64,000 nucleotides of DNA from Pseudocercospora fijiensis CIRAD86 (Eukaryota > Ascomycota > Dothideomycetes > Mycosphaerellales > Mycosphaerellaceae). This document shows, one piece after another, positions 57,635 through 64,000 of the stretch; the first letter of the stretch is position 1; the number at the start of each line of letters is the position of its first letter. The translations under genes were made by a program, and so were the position numbers. The notes below the pieces were generated by a model, which was not told the origin of the DNA, did no database searches, and saw nothing but the letters and a program-made list of their open reading frames with translations. The stretch lies in assembly GCF_000340215.1 (NCBI RefSeq), contig NW_006921536.1, positions 2,071,582 through 2,135,581 of the forward strand, read 5' to 3'.

Positions 57635-60600
57635 ATGAATGGAAAGAAGAAAGATGGAAGTGGCATCAAGAGGGAACCTCCCCACTCGCTCTGCATCAGA
57701 TGCGACGGCGAGGAAGATCATTCAATCGAGGCATGTATCAAGAAGTATCCAGCGGAGAGCACGCCTTCCTCGCAGCTCTGGATAGCTTGGCCCAGCACCG
57801 AAGTCCCAACAGAATCGCTCTCTGCCGACCGCAAAGCCGCCCAAGACTTGATCAAGAAGGCCAGAGAAGTTGGTAAAAGGGTCTTGGGGTATTCACCAAC
57901 TCAAGATCATGTCGTCGAGGAGACTCACGCCCAAAGAAAAATCGCGAAGAAAATTTCAAGGCAAGCACTTGCTCATGCTGTGGAAGTCATTCTGAAGCCC
58001 GTCTCATCCCAGAGCGAGCCTCAGTCCAGTGCTCCTCAGCTCGTGCAGAACGCATCGAACTCTCACGATGCGGTGCAGCCTCGCACTCCTGCCGGTGAAT
58101 CGGTGCGAGCTGCGGAAACCGACAAGTCCCACAGCAAGCACACTAAATTCGACATCGCTGAAAACATGGCAAACGGTCAAAAGAAGTTGCCGATTGGGAA
58201 TCCTCGGCCTGCCAATCAACAGAAGCAGAATGTGCAGCCTCCTCCTCGTCATCATCAAGGCTGCTCAAAGTGCGGTCGCACTGGACACAATCCGAATGAC
58301 TGTCCTTACTACGACATGCAAAACAATCCCCTGTGTAGCAACTGCGGCGCGACAGATCATGGATACCAGAATTGTCCAAAGAGCTGCCAAGTCTCTCGTT
58401 GCAATGCGCATCATTATACTTGGCAGCACCCGGAGCCCTCTTCCAAATTGAACCAGATGCAACGCGACGAGATCGTAGGATATCAGAAGATCGCGACAAG
58501 CGCCCCCGATGCGCTAGCCTCTCCACGTATCCAGGCAGTTAATCGGTACACTGGACCACTCCACGCTCGACCAGAGTGCAACTATGCTAGCTATGCCGGA
58601 AATCCGTCTGATGCTTTGTATGCTCCAAAAAACAAGTCTGCGTCTGTTGTCACGAACTACGTCAAGGTCGATTGCCAGCTTCAGCAAGTTCATGTCTACA
58701 CTATGCACTTCACTGCTCCGGCAGATGGCAGCAATGCTTCTTCAGTTGCTCCCGCCAGCACCCAAGCCGGACAATCCCACGTGCAGAACCAACGGTACAT
58801 CCAACAGCGGGGAGAACGCAAGCGCGTTTTCAGAGCGCTACTCACTCAAGCGCCTCTGCAAGGACGGAGGGACTACGCGACGGATTATGAGACCTTGTGG
58901 ACCGGCACGGTCATACCAATACCACAGGGCCAGCACAGCTACGTGCTCTCGAATGTGCAGTACCTCAAGCAGAGCGGCAAGGCAATCACCTTGCCTCAAG
59001 TGGAATTTCGATACCAGAAAACTCTCAATTTCGCCGCTGGCACACAAGATCTCGCTGGACCTGTGAGGCAACAGCACAATCCCAATGAGCTCATCCGGGG
59101 CTTGAATGCTATGGTCACCCGGTGCATAACTGATGCAAAGTCGCAACAGATCTTCGAGTACGGCACCAATATGTTCTTCATCAAGGGCAGTCAGGTCGAC
59201 ATCAAGGGCCTTGACATTCAGCGAGGCTACTTTACGTCCGTGCGACCCGGTGAGCACAGTGTCTTGCTCAATGTGAACATCACACATGGCACATTTTTAC
59301 AGCCGATCTTGGTCTCTGATTTCATCAGGATGATCAACAAGCAGGACACGGAAGGAGGCGTGAGAAAGCTCAAGAACGATTACAAAGACCCAACCAAGCT
59401 TTTGAAGGGTCGTGCTGTTCGAATAATCTATGATCGGAAGCCCTTGAATAACGTCATCCAGGATAACAACCGGATCAAGATCATTGCTGGCTTCGGAGAT
59501 GTGCCTTACCTCCAGCAATTTGAAGGGAAGGACAGGATGTGGACTGTGAAAGAATGGTTTGAGAGTCAAAACCTTCCAATTCATCGTCGACATCATGATC
59601 TTCCGTGCGTCAATGTCGGATTGGGCAGAGATCAGGATGGTCACTGTGACCGGCTGCCCCAAGCCATTGCGCATTTTGCGTCTGAGCAGAACTGAGTTCA
59701 TCGACAGAACTTTCATATAGACCATGGGAGCGACCTCTGGCAACACCCGGCCTCGAACCACGCTGCCATAGAAGAAGAGGGCCTGCGTGTTCTCGGCTTT
59801 CGTGACACGCAACAGCCTCTACTGAGAGATCTGAAACTTACTGCTGGACAACATCTTCTGCGTATTCCTGCCACTCAGCTCCCAGCACCGATTGTTGCCT
59901 ACAAGAATCTCAAGCGTGAGGGTATAACTGGCGCAACGTGGAATCTCAAAGGTGTCAAGTTCCAAAATGCAGCGAAAACTGTCAAGTCGCCACTTGCTGT
60001 TTTGGACTTGAGAAAAGCAGAAACCAAGCCAACGGCTTACGAAATCGCGACGGACTACCTGAAGACGTGTAGAGATCATGGCCTGTTCCATGGCAGTGTG
60101 CCAGATGTCAAGGAGAACGCAAAATTAGAATCAGCGAAACTTCCCAGCTCGACAGGTGGAAACTACGCTATGGATCTGTCCCAAGTGATTAGTCCTGCTC
60201 TCAAAAAATTATGTACCGAGCCGCTCGTCCTTGTGCTGCTTCCCAGCACGGATTCTATGATCTATGCGACAGTGAAGCGGATAGCAGACACGTGCTACGG
60301 TGTCAGCACGATCTGCGTGACTCAGGCGAAGTTGGAGAAGCGTGATATGAGCCTGTTCTCTAATCTTGCAATGAAGCAGAACTTGAAGCATGCATCTGGC
60401 CACAACCACCGTGTGCAGCTGAAAGAAGGTCAGTCTGCGTTCTCGGTGATCTCTTCAAACACTCTGGTGATCGGCGTCGACGTCGTTCACCCTGGCGGTT
60501 ATCATCCATCAATCGCGGCAATGGTCGGCAGCGTCGATGAAGAATTTGCAACCTTCCCAGGACACATTCGTCTCCAGCCAGCTCGCGCAGAGATCCTGAC

Positions 60601-61441
60601 ACAGGAGAACATGCGAGACATGGCGAAAGCCTGCATCGAAGCTTACAAGGCTCGACGAGGGTTTTATCCATCTCGAATCCTCTACTATCGTGATGGAGTC
60701 AGCGACGATCAATGCCACGATGTTGTCACACGCGAGCTACCAGAGATCGAGCGTGCTGCGCCTGCGGGCATGGCTGCACCATCCATTGTAGCAATTGTGG
60801 TCGGAAAGCGTCACAACACTCGGTTCTTCCCGCCTGACGACAGCATGACTTACAAGGACAGGAATGGCAAAGCTCCAGCAACTCTCAGTCCTGGCGATGT
60901 CCAACGAGCACGAGCCAGTAATCCGAAGAAACCCAATTACCCAAACGCCATGAATGGCAACATTACTCCCGGTCTACTTGTCGACTCAGTCATTACGCAG
61001 CCACAGATGCCTGGCGGAGGTGGTTACCGAGACTTCTTCCTACAATCTCATGCGGCTCTCGCTGGTACCGCAAGATCGGCTCACTATATTGTCGTTCGCA
61101 ACGACCCGGCTGCCAAACTCACCCCAGCCCACTTACAGCGACTCAGCTACCATTTCTGCTTCAACTATGCCCGTGCCTCCAAAGTCGTATCGTACTGCGC
61201 ACCAGCATACTATGCCGACAGGCTTTGCGACCGTGTCCATCACTATTACCGACACTTCATCGAGTCTGAGGGTCTCACTTGGGAGAAGACCGCTCAAGAA
61301 ATCCGAGCTGGTGATCAAGGCGAGACGACATTCCGCCAACGAGTGCGGGACGAGGTTGCAACACACCCAAACTGGCACACGGATCGGCGCACCAATAATC
61401 CTTGGGTGTCGAACTTCAGCGACCACATGTTTTGGCTTTAA
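57635..61441 (+). CDS. Argonaute with N-terminal zinc knuckles; linker 2 disrupted or unresolved
   Basis: One frame runs 57,635-61,441 except for a TGA at 59,693-59,695. N-terminus: three Cys/His knuckles, at residue 20 (CIRCDGEEDHSIEAC), 210 (CSKCGRTGHNPNDC) and 234 (CSNCGATDHGYQNC). The Argonaute N, linker-1 and PAZ regions follow (QVEFRYQKTLNF to HDLPCVNVG). After the disputed segment come EEEGLRVLGFRDTQQPLL and the PIWI domain with a complete tetrad: Asp at 60,479 (GVDVVHPG), Glu at 60,590 (ARAEILTQ), Asp at 60,692 (YYRDGVSD) and Asp at 61,217 (PAYYADRL), a DEDD slicer set. The C-terminus HMFWL is typical. Fungal Argonautes load small RNAs for quelling-type silencing of transposons. Confidence 0.85.
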
Positions 61442-61900
61442 GGAGGAGGCGAGAAGGATGCATGGATGTGAGAGATATTGAGATCTTGAGATCTTGGCGC
61501 ATACAGGTCATGCTGGCTGTCATTTGCTGCGTTCCTGTACAATCCTGCACGGGAAGAGTCATGGCTCAATTCGGTGTTTATTGTTCATAGAATCTTGTAG
61601 CAAAACTTGGGCTAGCTGTCGGAACAAAACCTCCTCCCTCCATTCACTCGTCCTACCTTCGATGCCCATGATGCCCGGCCTTCCTCAGTACCACTCTTCT
61701 TGATCCAAGTCCACTCATCACCAACACCACTCCCATCACTCTTGACAACCTGAAATGGCCAACTCCTTCGCACTCTTCAACGTCAACTCACTGAAGTGGG
61801 ATTGGAATACGGAGAAACGTTCGGGCCGAGGTGAAAGCAAATGTGTCATTTTTATTCTAGTCTGCCGAGATCACTGGCATGCATCAAATCTACTCAATTA
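61442..61900. other. 3' flank of Argonaute, no gene
   Basis: No domain-bearing frame. A 60-codon frame at 61,755 runs into the RIP-mutated block and is not convincing. Confidence 0.4.
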
Positions 61901-62896
61901 CTGTGCTGCTAAGGTAAGCGTGCCCACCTCGCGCTAGTTACGCGAGGTTCGTAGACCCTACTAGTTTGTTAGCAACCGCGAATCTATAGTAGTTTCTCGT
62001 GCCTAACTCGCTCGTAGTTACGCTTAGGGTTAAGAAGAAGGCATTTCTCGAGCCTACCGTCGATTAAGCGACTAAACTATACCTCTCCGCCGTAAACCCG
62101 ACGCGTCTCGTAAAGCTAAAGAGGCCGCCGAGAGCGCCGCTATTATAGTAGAAGCTTAGTCTACTACTACTTAGAAGAAGCGTAAACGTACTACTAAAGT
62201 AGGTACCTCGAAGAAGCGATAGAATAGTACTAATTAGCAATCGCAACTAGACGATTAATTGCTAGAAGCTAGCGGTTATCCGGAGGGTTAAGACGCGCCT
62301 ATAGAAGACGGAGTAGAAGTAATAGACGGAGCCGCGTCTACTAGAGCGGACGATAAAAAGAGGGTTAATAAAGAGAATAAGGACGTAGAAGCGTAGTAAG
62401 AAGCCGAGATTAATTACAACTTCCGTATACTAGTATATATATCCTATAGTAAAGAACGCCTACGTAGAGATTATTAACTACGCGTATAGCGAGTAACTAG
62501 CTTCGAGACCTAGCGCAACTTCCTTAAAGTATATAATAAGTAGTATAAAGGATAGGAAGACAAATACGACTATCGAGAGATTATCGTTAAGTACTCGTAC
62601 TATAGTCTTCGATAGCGAGATATCTTCTTAATAAGTGTCGGCGGTAATAAGCGAGAATAAGACTCGGTATAGCTTACTATTTTTAATTAACTCGACGACT
62701 AGTATAACGCTAATAGGCAAGGCCTTATTATAACTATAGATATACTAGTAGTTAATCTAAAGCCGCTATAGACGCCTATATAACTACGAGCGAGGCAATA
62801 GTAGCGACTAATACCTAGCGGCTCTTAAAGGGTAACTACGACTTAGCGGCAGTTAGATAAAGTGCGTCGGTAGCGGCGTCTCGAGTTAGAAGAAGA

Positions 62897-63312
62897 TGTA
62901 AGGCAGAAGCCGAGGAGGCTTGGCGCCAAGCACGTAGCGACCCTAGCCTATAAGTGCGCCCGAGATCCACGCTTAGTAAGCGCAGATACTTCCGATCTTT
63001 TGTCGCGGCGTAAGATGCTAGTAAACGGGCGCACTAGTACAGCGGTCTAATATAGTATCCGCGCTTTATAGTCTATAGGTTAAGGTCGCGCGTTCGATTC
63101 TTAGTATGCGTTCTTAGCCGACTAGGCTAATCCTTAGCAAACGCGGCTTCGGAGGTGCCTAATTGCCTTAGGCGCGCGACTCGGCTACAGGCGCACCTGC
63201 CTTAGAGGGGTTAGCTTATAGGCTTGTTTGTTAGATTACGACGCAATTCTAATTAGATGCTCGGCTGTACCTTCGGGTATAAGGCATTAGAAGATTTTAT
63301 TAGCTGCTCGGC
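62897..63312 (+). repeat. tRNA-headed (SINE-like) repeat, copy 1
   Basis: About 415 bases. A lead segment (AAGGCAGAAGCCGAGGAGG...), then an 87-base tRNA-like core (63,027-63,113), then a tail that includes CGCGGCTTCGGAGGTGCC and ends TTAGCTGCTCGGC. Copy 3 has the same order. This copy keeps one unmutated CCA (GATCCACGC) where the other two have CTA. Confidence 0.7.
63027..63113 (+). other. tRNA-like core of copy 1
   Basis: GGGCGCA at the 5' side can pair with TGCGTTC at the 3' side as a 7-bp acceptor stem (two G-U). TAGTACAGCGG resembles an A box and GCGTTCGATTC a B box of RNA polymerase III promoters. The anticodon arm does not fold canonically and 87 bases is long, so a working tRNA gene is unlikely. 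Confidence 0.55.
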
Positions 63313-63380
63313 TATATATACGGGTACGGGGTATACTAAGGCTAACTAGCTATAGGGCCGCAGCTAAAGAAAAGGGAAGC

Positions 63381-63581
63381 GCGTATAAGGCGGAAGCTAA
63401 GAAGGCTTGGCGCTAAGTACGTAGCGACCCTAGCCTATAAGTGCGCCCGAGATCTACGCTTAGTAAGCGCGGATACTTCCGATCTTTTGTCGCAGCGTAA
63501 GACGCTAGTAAACGGGCGCACTAGTATAGCGGTCTAATATAGTATCCGCGCTTTACGGTCTGTAGGTTAAGGTCGCGCGTT
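63381..63581 (+). repeat. tRNA-headed repeat, copy 2 (truncated)
   Basis: It matches the lead and most of the tRNA-like core of copies 1 and 3 but stops inside the B box (GCGCGTT), where copy 3 begins directly. The tail is missing. Confidence 0.7.
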
Positions 63582-64000
63582 GCGTATAAGGCGGAAGCCG
63601 AGGAGGCTTAGCGCTAAGTACGTAGCGACCCTAGCCTATAAGTGCGCCCGAGATCTACGCTTAGTAAGCGCAGATACTTCCGATCTTTTGTCGCGGCGTA
63701 AGACGCTAGTAAACGGGCGCACTAGTGCAGCGGTCTAATATAGTATCCGCGCTTTACGGTCTATAGGTTAAGGTCGCGTATTCGATTCTCGGCATACGTT
63801 CTTAGCCGACTAGGCTAATCCTTAGTAGACGCGGCTTCGGAGGTGCCTAATTGCCTTAGGCGCGCGACTCGGCTGTAGGCGCACCTGCCTTAGAGGGGTT
63901 AGCTTATAGGCTTATTTGTTAGATTGCGACGCAATTCTAATTAGATGCTCGGCTGTACCTTCGGGTGCGGGGCATTAGAAGATTTTATTAGCTGCTCGGC
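63582..64000 (+). repeat. tRNA-headed repeat, copy 3 (cut by window edge)
   Basis: It has the same order as copy 1, with the tRNA-like core at 63,715-63,801, also 87 bases. Differences from copy 1 are mostly C/T or G/A, as expected from RIP. It reaches the end of the window at GCTGCTCGGC. Confidence 0.7.

Larger units (their letters stand above)
61905..64000. mobile_element. Third RIP-mutated repeat block
   Basis: CCA, TCA, TGG and TGA become nearly absent at about 61,905 and stay so to the window edge. The first kilobase seems to be a broken coding relic on the + strand (Lys/Arg-rich, unrecognised). The remainder is the tRNA-like repeat array described separately. The element continues beyond the window. 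Confidence 0.65.

Noticed and set aside
59297..59812. A 171-codon minus-strand frame across the Argonaute linker
   Set aside because: It is antisense to clear PAZ coding sequence on both sides, so it is a shadow frame.
63027..63113. A functional tRNA gene
   Set aside because: The acceptor stem and boxes fit, but the anticodon arm does not fold properly, the length is 87 bases, and the same core recurs inside a longer repeated unit with RIP mutations.
1..64000. CRISPR arrays, operons or bacterial features
   Set aside because: The genes have spliceosomal introns and fungal families; the direct repeats seen are tandem or transposon-derived, not spaced by unique spacers.

Overview
The window is eukaryotic nuclear DNA from a filamentous ascomycete. 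Genes carry short introns of 43-130 bases with GT/AG ends (one GC/AG), and the products are typically fungal: a HET-domain protein, a WSC-domain glyoxal oxidase, a 2EXR-type protein and an Argonaute. The protein flavour suggests a Dothideomycete, perhaps Mycosphaerella-like, but that is inference. The sequence is split sharply into gene islands and blocks of mutated repeats.

Layout. 1-640: no recognisable gene. About 640-8,100: a repeat block in which reading frames are broken by TAG/TAA; it contains a relic DNA-transposon protein. 8,100-40,560: main gene island. It holds a 2EXR-like protein, a short-chain dehydrogenase, a long membrane-anchored low-complexity protein, a pICln/LOT5-type protein, a small secreted PAN-like protein, a multi-pass membrane protein, a DEDDh exonuclease with two partial relatives beside it, a five-exon ABCG half-transporter, the NDUFS6-type subunit of complex I, a frame-broken HET gene, farnesyl pyrophosphate synthase (ERG20) divergent from the APC/C subunit CDC23, a second dehydrogenase with a premature stop, and a secreted protein. 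40,560-51,640: second repeat block. A pogo-like DNA transposon with 91-base terminal inverted repeats is split by a full-length Ty3/gypsy chromovirus (198-base LTRs, 5-base target duplication CCTTC). 51,640-61,900: second island, with a six-WSC glyoxal oxidase and a zinc-knuckle Argonaute. 61,900-64,000: third repeat block, with three copies of a repeat that has a tRNA-like head.

The repeat blocks carry a repeat-induced point mutation (RIP) signature of unusual precision. CCA and TCA (TGG and TGA on the other strand) are almost absent, while ACA, GCA, TGT, TGC and CpG remain common, so the mutation looks like YCA to YTA. Overall GC therefore does not collapse.

How it fits together: ERG20 (sterols, prenylation), CDC23 (mitosis) and NDUFS6 (respiration) are housekeeping genes. 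The Argonaute is a plausible arm of repeat silencing and lies next to RIP-mutated repeats, but its linker-2 region contains an in-frame TGA. Secreted proteins, the ABC transporter and the HET gene give the island an accessory, environment-facing character. No CRISPR array, operon or bacterial ribosome-binding site is expected or seen.
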